Shown: piece after piece, positions 49,078 to 60,054 of the stretch
Layout: every line of letters starts with the position of its first letter
How positions within the stretch are numbered: the stretch's first letter is position 1
NCBI GenBank assembly: GCA_949987565.1
Contig: OX465104.1
Span: forward strand, 7,884,805 to 7,948,804
Length of the DNA: 64,000 nucleotides
Origin: Luidia sarsii
Lineage: Eukaryota > Echinodermata > Asteroidea > Paxillosida > Luidiidae
Direction of reading: 5' to 3'
Translations under genes and position numbers: made by a program
The notes under the pieces: generated by a model
What the model was told of the DNA's origin: nothing
What the model saw: only the letters and a program-made list of their open reading frames with translations
The model's database searches: none

Positions 49078-50204
49078 AACCTGAATCATCAGGTGCCATC
49101 ATCAAAGAAACAAAATCTTGTGTGTTGTATTTCATTTGTGTACATGTACTTGTATTTAGTTTCATAGATATACAGTAAAGTGTTACAAACTGAAGCCACT
49201 CCTACATTACTTGCATCCATGGCCAGGAAATATAGGGGTGCACATCTGGCCTGACCATTGAGTTGATTATAGTGTAACAGGGTGACATGTAAATGTATTT
49301 GGTAAAAGGTCATTAAAAAATATACAACCTCGAGCAATGGTTATTTAATGGGGTTATTAAGTTAAACCATGGGTTTAAAGGCATTAGGTGCATTTCAATT
49401 TTGTTTGCATTTTAATTAGATTTTTCCAATTCTCGCCTTGCATGTAACAAACTGCAGTTGAAGTCTTTTTTTCACGCCCCCATTCTTGAGAATTTTTGTA
49501 TACAACTACAGGGACGCTTTTGATATGTGTTCAAGATTACACAATAGGGACACTGGTCATTTCGTTAGCAGTTATTTACTGCTCAAATACCACTGTGAAG
49601 TTGTGGTTACACTGAGTTATTAACAAGGCTGCAGAGATGGAGTTAAATTATCCAAAATGTTACAGTTGGGGAATAATTATAGACACCTATAGTAAAGATT
49701 ACCGGTAATAACTGCTAGGTGTGTTTTTCAGCGTAATAAAGTAATCAGTCTAAGCACTTGTATTGTAAGGTCGATAAAAAATAAGATGTAATCGTGTGAA
49801 TAAACACAACGGTAAGACGGCATTCATCATGGACACGTATACGTACAGTACATTGTACATGTACAGTACATGTATACATGTACATGTAGTAACCACTAGT
49901 ATTCAGCAGTTTCCTCTGCGTACATGCGTACATGTATAATACGCACCCGATCATGGTGGTACACACCCGAAGGGCCGAGAGATGCCGATCGAGATATCCC
50001 GAATGACCGAAGTCTGTTACGAATGACCCCATTGTGCATGCATCATCATTTAAAAAGTAACACGTATTTGACAACTGAACTTGCGTTCCTTCAAAGTGTG
50101 GCAAGCAATAACAAACTGTTAACTGTGGAGAAGTTTTCCATAATAAACTGATAAATAAACTGCAAAGTGGCAATGAATTATGCACAAAATGTAAAACCCT
50201 TGCG

Positions 50205-50440
50205 CAAACTATGGTGGCGCAGAAGGGACATTGCAAATCGCAAATATCTGCAAAGATATTTGCAATTCGCACATTTTGTCGCAAATATGTGCGCAAATAT
50301 TTGCGACAAAATGTGCAATTCGCAAATTTTGTCGCAAATATTTGCGCACATATTTGCAAATCGCAAGTTTTGTCGCAAATATGTGCGCATAAATATGTGC
50401 GCAAATATTTGCAACAAAATCTGCAATTCGCAGTTGAAGT
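50205..50440. repeat. AAATATTTGCG palindromic repeat block
   Basis: Words TTGCGCACATATTTGC, GCGCAAATATTTGCGACAAA and TTCGCAAATTTTGTCGC recur in both orientations, so most of the block can fold on itself. Overlapping frames are open on both strands for that reason and are not genes. It lies 620-860 bases upstream of the GDE1 start codon. Confidence 0.8.
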
Positions 50441-50589
50441 TAATGCCAGGGATAGGCTTTCGCACAGCTAATAAGGCTTTCTGCATAAAGAATGAAACAT
50501 ACGTGAACAATCTGAGTGACCTGAGACTCAATTCTTCATACTGTGTTTGTGCACAAACATAACTTATGGGCCCATACTAGCGAAAAATG

Positions 50590-51020
50590 TGGTGCGGAAA
50601 AAATATCGCGTACGGGTTCGTGTACGAGTTCGTCTACGTGTACGCACTTCGTGTATCTACTGATACATGTAGTGATACCCGTACCCGTACATGTATGCAC
50701 TACGTGTACGCACTTCGATACATGTACGGGTACTGTACATGTACATGTACATGTACGAGAACAGTGTACTAGTCAGTACACGTACGTACGCGTTACTGAT
50801 GTAGTACTACATCACATGTACGTACAGTACATTACATCATACATCATGTACTGTACACACTACAACAACTGAACAAGTGTAGGGTCTTCCTTGTTCAACT
50901 ACTGTACTGTGAACTACTACTAGACTACTGACCGTGACATTACTGACTACTGATACTGTACTAAGCAGTCTTGTACCAGTAGTACTCAGTACTAGTACTA
51001 GTAGTAGTAGTACTATTCTA
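50590..51020. repeat. degenerate TACGTG/TACATG and (TAG)n/(ACTAGT)n block
   Basis: GTACGGGTTCGTGTACGAGT, GTGTACGCACTTCG (twice, 50649 and 50716 regions), GTACATGTACATGTACATG, then ACTAGTACTAGTAGTAGTAG. It ends 40 bases before the GDE1 ATG. Confidence 0.7.
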
Positions 51021-51060
51021 TGCATGTTTCAACATTACACCGGCCTTATTTCCGTCCCAA

Positions 51061-51351
51061 ATGCTGCTGGAAGTCTTGGTAACGTGTGCCGTGCACGTAT
51101 TCACGGTATTCGCGTTCACGTTCGCCCTGGTATCGGCGCTAATCGGATGGCTCGTGCCTTTGCTCTATTGCCTGTACGTGTCCTATGCCATCGTCATTGT
51201 CGCCGTCGTGGCCTTGTTGACGTTTAGGAAACGACCCCCGAAGCAGGGACAGAGGCAAGCCTTCATCGGAGCCAGCTGGCCCCCAGTCAATATCGGACAT
51301 CGAGGCTGTGCTTCGGACGCGCCCGAAAATACCATCGTATCCTTTCGGGAG
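51061..51351 (+). CDS. GDE1: GDE1 exon 1 (membrane segment and HRG motif)
   Basis: ATG 51061, donor GTGAGT in phase 0. Encodes the N-terminal hydrophobic region, the basic FRKRPPKQGQRQ stretch and NIGHRGCASDAPENTIVSF. Confidence 0.92.
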
Positions 51352-54300
51352 GTGAGTGGGCGTGTCACTTTCAAAACGTGTTAATCATGAAAATCCGTGC
51401 CTAGTAATATACTGATAAAGTACTATTAATAATAGTACATATTAGTATTACTAATGCATGTATAGTACATGCTAGTATAGTACTAGTACTAGTGTAGTAA
51501 TTCAATTAAAGACAATTTACTATTTAGTAGTACTACTATTACTAAATACTTTTAATAATACTAGTCCGAGTAACTTGGACCCTTACAATCGCCCTTTTTA
51601 ATTTTTTTTTAAAAGGGCGATTGTAAGGGTCCAAGTTACTCGGACTATAGTGGTCACTCTGCCTTTGAGAAAGGTCCTGCTAGGATCGAAACGTCAGGCC
51701 CACTAAATTTTAAGATTTACATTTTGGTAATTTTAGTCAGTAAGCAGTTTGCAACATTTTTGTATATCACCTTTGTTAATGTTATAAATGAAGAAAATAG
51801 CCATTGTCTGGCTAGTCCGATTAATTGGACCCGACAAGTCACCCTTTTTTTTATCGAATTTTTAAATATTGAGGTTTGGTGACAGTCACCCAAACTTCAA
51901 AATTTCAAAATTTGATAAAAAAAGGGTGACTTGTCGGGTCCAAGTTACTCGGACTATTGTCTGGCACGACCAAAAATCCTTGAAATTGGTTGTGGGTATT
52001 AAATTTAATGATGATTTAAGTATGTCTTTCCGAGTATTGTATTAAATTCAGTATTGTAATTTGTATTGTACATGTACATGTAAACAGAGCACAATTTCAT
52101 AGTGAAAATCTGCAAAGCAGGAAAAGTCTCCCTTTTGTAAACAGGATTACAAGCCGCATTGCGATATGTCATGATTTAATAATGATGTCAGTCGCTTTTG
52201 ACTCATTACTCTAACTAAGTAATATGCGGCCCCCCAAAAAAATAGTTATGTTTCCGGTTACCCGACCGACCCTATTTCTACAGTAGCTTGCGACTATAAC
52301 TTTGTTATCGGGAAACAATGATGATAAAGAAATTCAATGTATTTGTACAGCTGTATAATTTGATCATATTATTCTATTAGTCCAAGTAACTTGGACCCTT
52401 ACAGTTACAATCGGCCTTTAATTTTTTTTTTGAGAAGGGCGATTGTAAGGGTCCAAGTTACTCAGACTATTATTCTTAAAATTTAAAAGGCAGAGTCTTT
52501 GAGAAAGGTCCTGCTAGGATCGAAACGTCAGGCCCACTAAATTTTAAGATTTGCATTTTGGTTACCAGTATTTTAGTCAGTAAGCAGTTTGCAACATTTT
52601 TGTGTATCACCTTAGGACTATTATTCTATTAAGGTTTGACCACATGCAGATGCCTCCATATGATTGTACACCAAAAAAATTGGTCAAAAACAAACATTCC
52701 CTACCTACCTACCCTATTTTGAAACTATTTTCTGGGGGGGCCTAGCATAAAGCAGTAGTGAAGGTTGGGTTGGCCAGGTGGTCCTATGACTAGTATGACT
52801 ATGAATCATGGCTTTTTGAGCTTTTATTTAAAAGCAAATTTGGGTGCTTAATCTGCTCTATGAAATTGGGCCTTGTTCTTTAGCATAGTGATTTATTCGT
52901 ACGGACGGTGCGTTAACTGAATTTTGATTTGAATTAATTTGAATTAATTTGAATTTCCGTATGACTTCAATTTGCACAATTGCAGGTACAAATGTAGCAA
53001 TTTGCATAAATGTTCGACGTTGAGAAAAAAAATGTGGATCAGACCATGGAGCTATTTATAGCTCCATGATCAGACCAGTAGCTGGACTTGAGCTTGTACC
53101 ATACACCATATGTCATGATGATTCAGTATGAAGAAAGTTGATTGCTGAAAATTAAACCAAGTACCAGAAAAACTGACTGGGAACTTTTGAACAAATTGAA
53201 AATTGGCAAAGAAAACTTTGATTAGGAAAGGGCGAACTAAGAAACAAATGTAAGGCTATTTATTTAATTTAAATAATTTCATTTGATTATTTCAGCAATT
53301 AGCACCCCTGTCAGATTGACAAAATGCGAACCAAATCACAATCAAGTGGCTCTCCAAAATGCTGAAAAACAAAAACAAGTAATACACATGTACTTGTGAT
53401 AGGCCAGGGGCCGATTTCACCAACGCTTTGCGATCATGGCAAACACCGATATTGATTGCTAAGTCAGAAATCCATCGCAATTTAGAATCCGTGTACCGCT
53501 AAGCTGCAATAGATTTCAGACTTAGCGATCGATTTTGGTGTTTGCGATGATCGCAAAGCGTTAGTGAAATCGGCCCCTGGGCTGCTATCAGGGGCTCCAA
53601 GACTCACACTGGAAGGTAGTCGCGGTAACCGTAGCACTCATTCCTCCCGAGGGTTGCCGACCCTCGAGGATCGAGGGTTACGGTTACCGCAACTCCGTAC
53701 ATGTACAATATGTAACTGGAAGGCAGCTCGTGATTTACCTGTGGACCCTTCTCTTGTGTTGATTGTACAATTTGACACAAGCTGATGTTTTGATATTTTG
53801 AGTAGAACCATTTTGATTTCTGTTCGGATGTGTTCATCTTTGTAGGCCTGCAAGAACGGCGCACAATTTGTGGAGTTTGACGTTGCCCTGAGCAAGGACG
53901 GAGTACCAGTGATCATACATGATGACACTGTGGACCGCACTACAGATGGCAACGGTGCCATCCACAATTTCACCCTGGCTGAGCTGTCAAAGCTGAATGC
54001 TGCGGCCAAACATCCACTGAGGTGACCTTTGACATTATTCATAGTGTTCCTGCCTGAGTTGCCTCTATATTTTTATCAGCATGCAATCATGCAAAGCACT
54101 GAGGATTCAGTAGCAATGACAGAAGAGCTTTTCCTACTACAAAAACATCTCTGCCTTGTACACAGGTCTAACTTGTGTAACCTCAAAATTTAGTGGGCGT
54201 GACGTTTCGATCCTAGCAGGACCTTTCTCAAAGGCCAAAACAGAAGGAAGGGGGAAGAGAGTAAATAGGACACAGATGAGAAACAAAGGACAAAGAGTAA

Positions 54301-57300
54301 AGCTGGTAGGGTGAGATCAAAGGGAAGGGCAAGGAGTAGGGTAGAGATTAGTGAGAAGAGGGGGAAAGATCAAAGAGAGAAGTGTGGAGGAGTGAACACA
54401 AAAGTAAGGATTATCAGAAAGCTGCATGGTGTTAGTCATTACCCTCCTGGATGTTGAGACCATGTAGTTGAATAGTCCGAAGACGCTTCATCCACATTTA
54501 TTTTCTCATGGCTAAGACGGACAGCATTACTACGGTGACCAAGGGATTCTATGCCCAGTACACTCATATCTGATATCGAATGATCAGGGAGATTGAATGT
54601 TACCTATTTACACTGCAAGGTTGTAACACGACGCCAACCCGCATCAAGGAGTGATCCATATTGACAGCAGTAGCGTGAAGGCCTCCATGTGTCATTGCAA
54701 CCCAGAACAAGCAAATTTGTAAAACTTTACTGCTTGGGACCCGTGTATGTTTGAGCATACATACATGTACAAAGTTAAATACAAATCTCAGGGATTTATT
54801 TACTGTTCTCAAAGGCCGAATAAGAAAGGTACTACTGTATTTTACAGAAAGGTCCTGCTAGGATGTAAATGTCTGGCCCTCTAAATGTTAAAATTTAGTG
54901 GGCCTGACGTTTTGATTCTTATCTCTGCCCTTGAGAAAGGTCCTGCTAGGATCAAAACGTTAGGCCCACTAAATTTTAAGATTTGCATTTTGGTAACTTT
55001 AGTCATTAAGCAGTTTGCAACATTTTTGTATATCACTTTAAGTCAGACCTCTAAATGTGTGATATATAATATAGAATTGATTTGGGGTGTTTCTGATAAA
55101 GTGAAATGTTTTGGACCATAGGAATAGGTTTCCACAAGCAACTATCCCAACACTGGAGGATGCAACGATGGAGTGTCTTAACCTGGGACTCAATATCTTC
55201 TTTGATGTCAAAGACTGGTCAACAAAGGTAATGTCACAGTTTCCAAAACTTAGCAGACAAATGTAGTGGAGCTGTTGTAGCTTGTTTGTAACATGTCATC
55301 TTGCTGCCTTACAACACACATGTATTAAGTATCTACAGTACACAACTTGCTCTAACCACAGGACGAATGGACACTTTTTTAAGACTTGTTGCCAGGGCAA
55401 TGGTGACAATTCTCCTCATGTTTTGCTAAATCCCTAGACATGGCTTTCCTTGTTGCTTACTGTGTCCATGATATAAGTTGTACCGACCCGTAGAAAAAAA
55501 ATGTGGTTTACCTTTCATTTCCAACATGTAGATGGTGAAAGAACTGGTTGAGCTGTACAAGAGACATCCTGAACTGTATGAGAGAGGGATAGTCTGCTCC
55601 TTCTATCCAATGGTGTCATACCGGGTATTGTAACCTACTTCATCTCTTCAAACTACTGTACAGAAGAATGTGAAATGCTATATCCAGTGCAGAACTTAAC
55701 GTTATAAGATGCATTCAAGTTGCTTTGGGATCAATGGAGGAAAGCTGGTGGACAGACCAGGGTTAGATCAAAGGGAAGGGCAGAGAGTAGGGAAGGGATC
55801 AAAGGAGGAAAGCTGGTACGCAGACCAGGGTTAGATCAAAGGGAAGGGCAGAGAGTAGGGAAGGGATCAAAGGAGAGGAAGCTGGTAGACAGACCAGGGT
55901 TAGATCAAAGGGAAGGGCAGAGAGTAGGGAAGGGATCAAAGGAGAGGAAGCTGGTAGACAGACCAGGGTTAGATCAAAGGGAAGGGCAGAGAGTAGGGAA
56001 GGGATCAAAGGAGAGGAAGCTGGTAGACAGACCAGGGTTAGATCAAAGGGAAGGGCAAGCAGTAAGGAAGGGATCAAAGGAGGAAAGCTGGTAGACAGAC
56101 CAGGGTGAGATCAAAGAGAAGGGCAAGCAGTAGGGAAGGGATCAAAGGAGGAAAGCTGGTAGACAGACCAGGGTGAGATCAAATGGAAGGGCAGGGAGTA
56201 GGGAAGGGATCAAAGGAGGAAAGCTGGTAGACAGACCAGGGTGAGATCAAAGAGAAGGGCAAGCAGTAGGGAAGGGATCAAAGGAGGAAAGCTGGTAGAC
56301 AGACCAGGGTGAGATCAAATGGAAGGGCAGGGAGTCGAGAAGGGATCAATGGAGGAAAGCTGGTAGACAGACCAGTGTGAGATCAAAGGGAAGGGCAAGC
56401 AGTATGGAAGGGATCAAAGGAGGAAAGCTGGTAGACAGACCTGGCTGAGATCAAAGGGAAGGGCAAGCAGTAGGGAAGGGATCAAAGGACAAAAGCTGGT
56501 AGACAGACCAGGGTGAGATCAAAAGGAGTAGGGAAGGTATGATTAGGGAAAGAGCAAGAGAAACTTATTTATTTGACCATGACGAGGAACAAAGACAAGA
56601 AAACACACTTTCGCCCCCAAAAGAAAAAGAAATTCAACATGAACATGCAATGTACAATAAAAGAAGGGCTTTCATAAGAATTGCAGGTTTAACAAGGCAC
56701 ACAAATACACACACAATGAAAACGATTATGTGGGTCCGGGACCGCAAAAGTGAACCAAATCTCTGTTGCTCAGATTGATATTAAAAATGTAAGAATAAAG
56801 GATGCATAATGACTGATGATAGTGATAACCCCTCTAGGATATTGAGTACATGTGGTTGAAAAGTCTGAAGATGGTTCATTCACGGCTTCTGTGCTCAGAC
56901 AGCCAGTGTCATTCGATTTGATTCTAATGTTAGTTCTTTATTTCTGCTTCCTTTCAAGGTTCGCTACGCAGACTCTGGTATTATGACCGCTCTGACAACT
57001 TGCAACAACATGGTTCAGTGTTGCTTCGGTTGCGAGGACTCCGGCCCTTACCTCAAGCGTTTCCTGTGCATTCTCGGCGACTACCTGCTCCTGTGGAGTC
57101 AGGCGTCATGGCTGTGGATTCTCTGCGGCAACATGGCTACCCTCCTGAGCAAGGACATGGTCACACGGTGAGCCCTAGCCGCAGCCGTGTAGGCATTGTG
57201 CATCACTGGAGAGGCTTGATATTATGTGCGGTGCATAGCAGCATGAGGCAAAATCATATTGTTTCTGTGATGCAGTGCAGTGGCTGCTGCTATACCGATT

Positions 57301-58099
57301 TGAATCCACCATATGATCTTGACCAGCTTGGCGGTCCAGTGGTTAAGACATCTGCACTAGGAAGCCACAGTCACAGGTTCAAGTCATGCCCAAGATGTTT
57401 CGAGATTTATTCGCAATTTTCCGGTTTAAATGCACGGGTCGGTGGCGCTATTGAACATTCTGCTAGGTGAATTTTATGATCCTCGAAGCTGATACAGTTT
57501 GATGACAAAATTAGCCAGTTTTTCACCATTTTCTTGCGACATGGTTGACGGATTTAGCTTAAACTTTCACAGGTGTGTTATTTGATGGATATGCTGGATT
57601 AGACAAAGTATGGACGAGTTTCTAAGACCTTTGCCAATGGTGTGTAGGGACTTTAAGGTTGATATAAGATCAGAATTGCAAGCTCAAAGTTTTTTACTCC
57701 ATTTATGATATTTCACAAGAAATTGCCTGTTGACGTAACATTATAGACTTTGTTAATGAATATGCATGCATAGTGTACATGTAAAAACCTTGCCGAGTTC
57801 GAAGCTTGTTATGAACACAGGTCAAGTGAAATACTAGTAAGATTCATCAGTGACTAGACTTGTTGTCCAGTCCTTTTGCTCACGAAATTCGACCGGTGTC
57901 TCGTGTGACTTCTTTGTAATTATGAGGTGGCCTCTGTTGTGCTTCCATTCGCAGGGATACGGTGACTTACTGGCAGGAGCGTGGGATTGCAACCGTGGTG
58001 TGGACAGTGAACGACAACAAAGAGAAGGCGTACTTCCATCAGGCCTTGCATTGCGGCGTCATAACCGACACCATCGAGTTCCCCGGTACAAGTCTCTAA
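51061..58099 (+). CDS. GDE1: GDE1-like membrane glycerophosphodiester phosphodiesterase
   Basis: Six exons (51061-51351, 53846-54021, 55122-55227, 55532-55624, 56959-57167, 57955-58099) give 339 residues (human GDE1 331). Residues 1-55 form one or two membrane spans (VFAFTFALVSALIGWLV and LYVSYAIVIVAVVALL). The GDPD catalytic signature is complete: NIGHRG with His80, APENT with Glu89, VEFDVALSKDGVPVIIHDD with Glu107, Asp109 and His122, and TVDRTTDG. FFDVKDWSTK and VVWTVNDNKEK fit the later strands of the TIM barrel. A second hydrophobic stretch, FLCILGDYLLLWSQASWLW, corresponds to the insertion of human GDE1. The family hydrolyses glycerophosphoinositol, lysophospholipids or N-acyl glycerophosphoethanolamines. 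The chosen ATG is the first in frame after a stop at 50980. Confidence 0.95.
51562..51647. repeat. family B hairpin element
   Basis: TAGTCCGAGTAACTTGGACC / GGTCCAAGTTACTCGGACTA with internal TTACAATCGCCCTTTTTAA / TTAAAAGGGCGATTGTAA. 86 bp, arms almost perfect, in GDE1 intron 1. Confidence 0.9.
51660..51775. repeat. family A right half
   Basis: CTTTGAGAAAGGTCCTGCTA ... GTAAGCAGTTTGCAACATTT ... TATATCAC, 12 bases after the preceding family B element. Confidence 0.85.
51804..51965. mobile_element. family B hairpin with 9-bp target-site duplication
   Basis: TTGTCTGGC at 51804-51812 is repeated at 51957-51965. Between them, TAGTCCGATTAATTGGACCC ... GGGTCCAAGTTACTCGGACTA forms a 144-bp hairpin with internal GACAAGTCACCC / GGGTGACTTGTC. 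The 9-bp duplication suggests a Mutator-like origin. Confidence 0.85.
52369..52478. repeat. family B hairpin element
   Basis: TAGTCCAAGTAACTTGGACC (from 52378) / GGTCCAAGTTACTCAGACTA (to 52469). Flanks TTATTCTAT and TTATTCTTA are near-identical 9-mers, consistent with an aged target duplication. Confidence 0.85.
52490..52615. repeat. family A right half
   Basis: TTTGAGAAAGGTCCTGCTAG ... AGCAGTTTGCAACATTTTTG ... TATCAC, about 20 bases after a family B element, the same order as at 51562-51775. Confidence 0.85.
53404..53580. repeat. palindromic MITE, GGCCGATTTCAC ends
   Basis: CCAGGGGCCGATTTCACCAA ... and ... TTAGTGAAATCGGCCCCTGG are terminal inverted repeats of about 45 bp with two mismatches, including GCTTTGCGATCATGGCAAAC against GTTTGCGATGATCGCAAAGC. 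177 bp, in GDE1 intron 1. Confidence 0.85.
53846..54021 (+). CDS. GDE1: GDE1 exon 2 (metal-binding and catalytic core)
   Basis: Acceptor TTTGTAG, donor GTGACC. Encodes ACKNGAQFVEFDVALSKDG, VPVIIHDDTVDRTTDGNGAI and ELSKLNAAAKHPL. Confidence 0.95.
54178..54235. repeat. family A left half
   Basis: AAATTTAGTGGGCGTGACGT ... GCAGGACCTTTCTCAAAGGC, followed at 54240-54390 by purine-rich sequence resembling the 55735-56535 units. Confidence 0.75.
54838..55045. repeat. family A element
   Basis: A half copy (AAGGTCCTGCTAGGATGTAA, 54848 region) followed by a complete core and right arm (TTAGTGGGCCTGACGTTTTG ... CAGTTTGCAACATTTTTGTA). It ends about 75 bases before GDE1 exon 3. Confidence 0.85.
55122..55227 (+). 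CDS. GDE1: GDE1 exon 3
   Basis: Acceptor GACCATAG, donor GTAATG. Encodes NRFPQATIPTLEDATMECLN and LGLNIFFDVKDWSTK. Confidence 0.93.
55532..55624 (+). CDS. GDE1: GDE1 exon 4
   Basis: Acceptor ACATGTAG, donor GTATTG (a weaker donor). Encodes MVKELVELYKRHPELYERGI and VCSFYPMVSYR, matching human VVCSFLPEVIYK. Confidence 0.9.
55735..56535 (+). repeat. 66-69 bp tandem repeat, about 12 copies
   Basis: Unit GGGATCAAAGGAGGAAAGCTGG, TAGACAGACCAGGGTTAGATC, AAAGGGAAGGGCAGAGAGTA. Some copies carry GGAGAGGAAG (69 bp) and stay in one open frame for four copies. Strong purine bias on the GDE1 sense strand. In GDE1 intron 4. Confidence 0.9.
56959..57167 (+). CDS. GDE1: GDE1 exon 5 (hydrophobic insertion)
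   Basis: Acceptor CTTTCAAG, donor GTGAGC. Encodes VRYADSGIMTALTTCNNMVQ, then the hydrophobic LCILGDYLLLWSQASWLWIL and LLSKDMVT. Confidence 0.92.
57305..57400 (+). repeat. tRNA-derived SINE-like sequence
   Basis: TTGGCGGTCCAGTGGTTAAG (A-box-like), GTCTGCACTAG-like ATCTGCACTAGG, then AGGTTCAAGTCATGCCC (B-box). Shares the preceding TTTGAATCCACCA word with the copy at 37000. Confidence 0.6.
57500..57656. repeat. family D right part, degenerate
   Basis: TTTTTCACCATTTTCTTGCG ... CTTTGCCAATGGTGTGTAGG GACTTTAA, matching the end of 62418-62795. Confidence 0.55.
57955..58099 (+). CDS. GDE1: GDE1 exon 6 and stop
   Basis: Acceptor CATTCGCAG; stop TAA at 58097-58099. Encodes DTVTYWQERGIATVVWTVND and HCGVITDTIEFPGTSL. 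Confidence 0.93.
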
Positions 58100-60054
58100 G
58101 CCCAAGATGATTTCATCCGACTTTTAAACTCTGCCTTTGAAGTTTGTGAAAGGTCTGAAGGTCCTGCTATAGGATCGAAATGTCAGGCCCTCCTTATATT
58201 GGACTTTTATGGTTTATAGAACACTGATATTATTTTATGAGTGATGTAATGTTTAATTTGTGCATGTATATTTTTTACTTTTATTCTGATTTCTCTTCTT
58301 GGACTCTTTTATCTTCTGAGTGATTTTCTCCCGAATGTCCTTTACTAAAAAGCAATTCCCATATCCGCTCTTTGATCCATTTCATATTGCTTTATTTCCT
58401 TACCATCTGTATACTTGTCCATGTCACTCTGTGCCAGTAAGAATGTCAATGACCAAAGTGCAAATCTGGAACATTTAGAGGGCCTGACATTTCAATCTCG
58501 GCATAACCTTTCCCAAAGGCAGAATGAAATCAAAGCCAGTTTATGAAACTTGACAGGTACAAAGAAATTCTGCTGTTATTGCTGCACGAAAAATAACAAT
58601 ATATATTACGATTTTTAAAATAAACGCTTCTCCTCAAATATTAGAATAATTCTCACCCTATTACCAGTTGATTGTTTTCCTCGTTACTGCTCTTTTAATT
58701 AGTGTTACTGCTCTTGACCTAGTTGAGCCAGTATTAGTGTTATAGGCGACCTTTGACCACGTCGCATAAATGCAAACAGAGGTAACACAAAACTTAAGTT
58801 TAGAATAATTTGTTTTGTTTGACAAGAATGGGAAAGCCTCCATACACTTTGTGTGATTCCCGAGCTGCTGTAGCCAGGTTTACAGCAATTGTCTGTCACT
58901 TGTTTGCATCTGAATGAAAGCAGGGGGTACCCTGGCAAAGACTAGTTGACTATTGGCGAGGTCATGAATTTAGGATGATAATGGATGAATTTTCAAAAGG
59001 CTGCCGTGTTTTGTCAAGAAGTTAGTAAGGATATAGATAAGTTTTTGGGTGGTATAATAATTGGTGTGAATTGAAATGTATTAAACCTAATAGTATTAAA
59101 GCCATTTTAACAATTGCACCCTGTACACTGAAATGGTAATGATAATATTATTAATTTGTTACAATTGTATAGAATATGTGAATTATCTTCTAATATATGG
59201 CACCTTTCGATGACATTCATTTCCAGAAACAGATTGTCATCAGAAAGGCTTGTACTTTGTAACATTGTAATTCATAACAATTTATTCCACAAAATGTTTA
59301 TCTAACAAATGAGTTGTCTTTTGAGTCAATTTGTTGTGTCCTTTTAGATGCATCGTAGGTTGTGTGTAGCATGCGCAAATCCTCACGCACTGAATCCCCA
59401 TGTAATTTGAAGTCGTGATGGGTACCAGCGATCTCCTTTACAAGTCTATGTAATTCACCACTTGACACCAACGCAAGCCCGCGGGGAAAACAAGAAATGG
59501 CGTGTATGTCTGAACACGCTGTACATGTATGTTAAAAAGTCAAACGGAAATCAGTGCGAACGAGACATAGGCCAAGATAAGCTTATGTTTGTTGGTTGAA
59601 CTATAACTTCGTCTTTTGCACAGAAACAAAATACAAGCTGGAGAACTATCTGGAAGAAAGTGAAATTTTGAAAAGCAGGAATTATACACCAATGCCCAAT
59701 GGAAGTGTCAACTTGACTTTGAGTAGCATGTAACTGTGTAAGTAACGCATTACTAATTAAACACATTATTAAACACATTAAGTTTTCTTCCTCCATGAAA
59801 TCACCAGCTTTGGAAAGTTTTGTTGCACTTTGGCGGTCACCACCAAGGGCTTTGGTTTGACCATTACTCCACTGAGATTTTTAATGTCAATCTTCGTTAG
59901 GTTAGAGCATGGAGCCATAATACTAGCTCCATGATTAGAGTTATCCTGGATGATGAAGTGCACCTTTTTTCACAGCACCGAGCCAAACTGTAAGGCATGT
60001 AATATTATTTACCCGGCAATGGCATTCTCCCCGCAAACGCTATTCTGCTGATCC

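Larger units (their letters stand above)
49100..51060. other. intergenic between RPS9 and GDE1
   Basis: No gene is recognised. The left 700 bases are plain AT-rich DNA. A short TACATG array is at 49830-49895. Two unusual symmetric blocks follow, at 50205-50440 and 50590-51020. The GDE1 promoter must lie here, but I cannot place the start site. Confidence 0.5.

Noticed and set aside
50178..50562. Long overlapping frames on both strands (Cys/Asn/Ile/Arg-rich)
   Set aside because: They come from the palindromic GCAAATATTTGCG block, which is open on both strands by symmetry.
55720..56094. 124-codon frame with repeats RVGKGSKERKLVDRPGLD
   Set aside because: The 69-bp tandem unit happens to be in frame for four copies; it breaks where 66-bp units start. 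Intronic.
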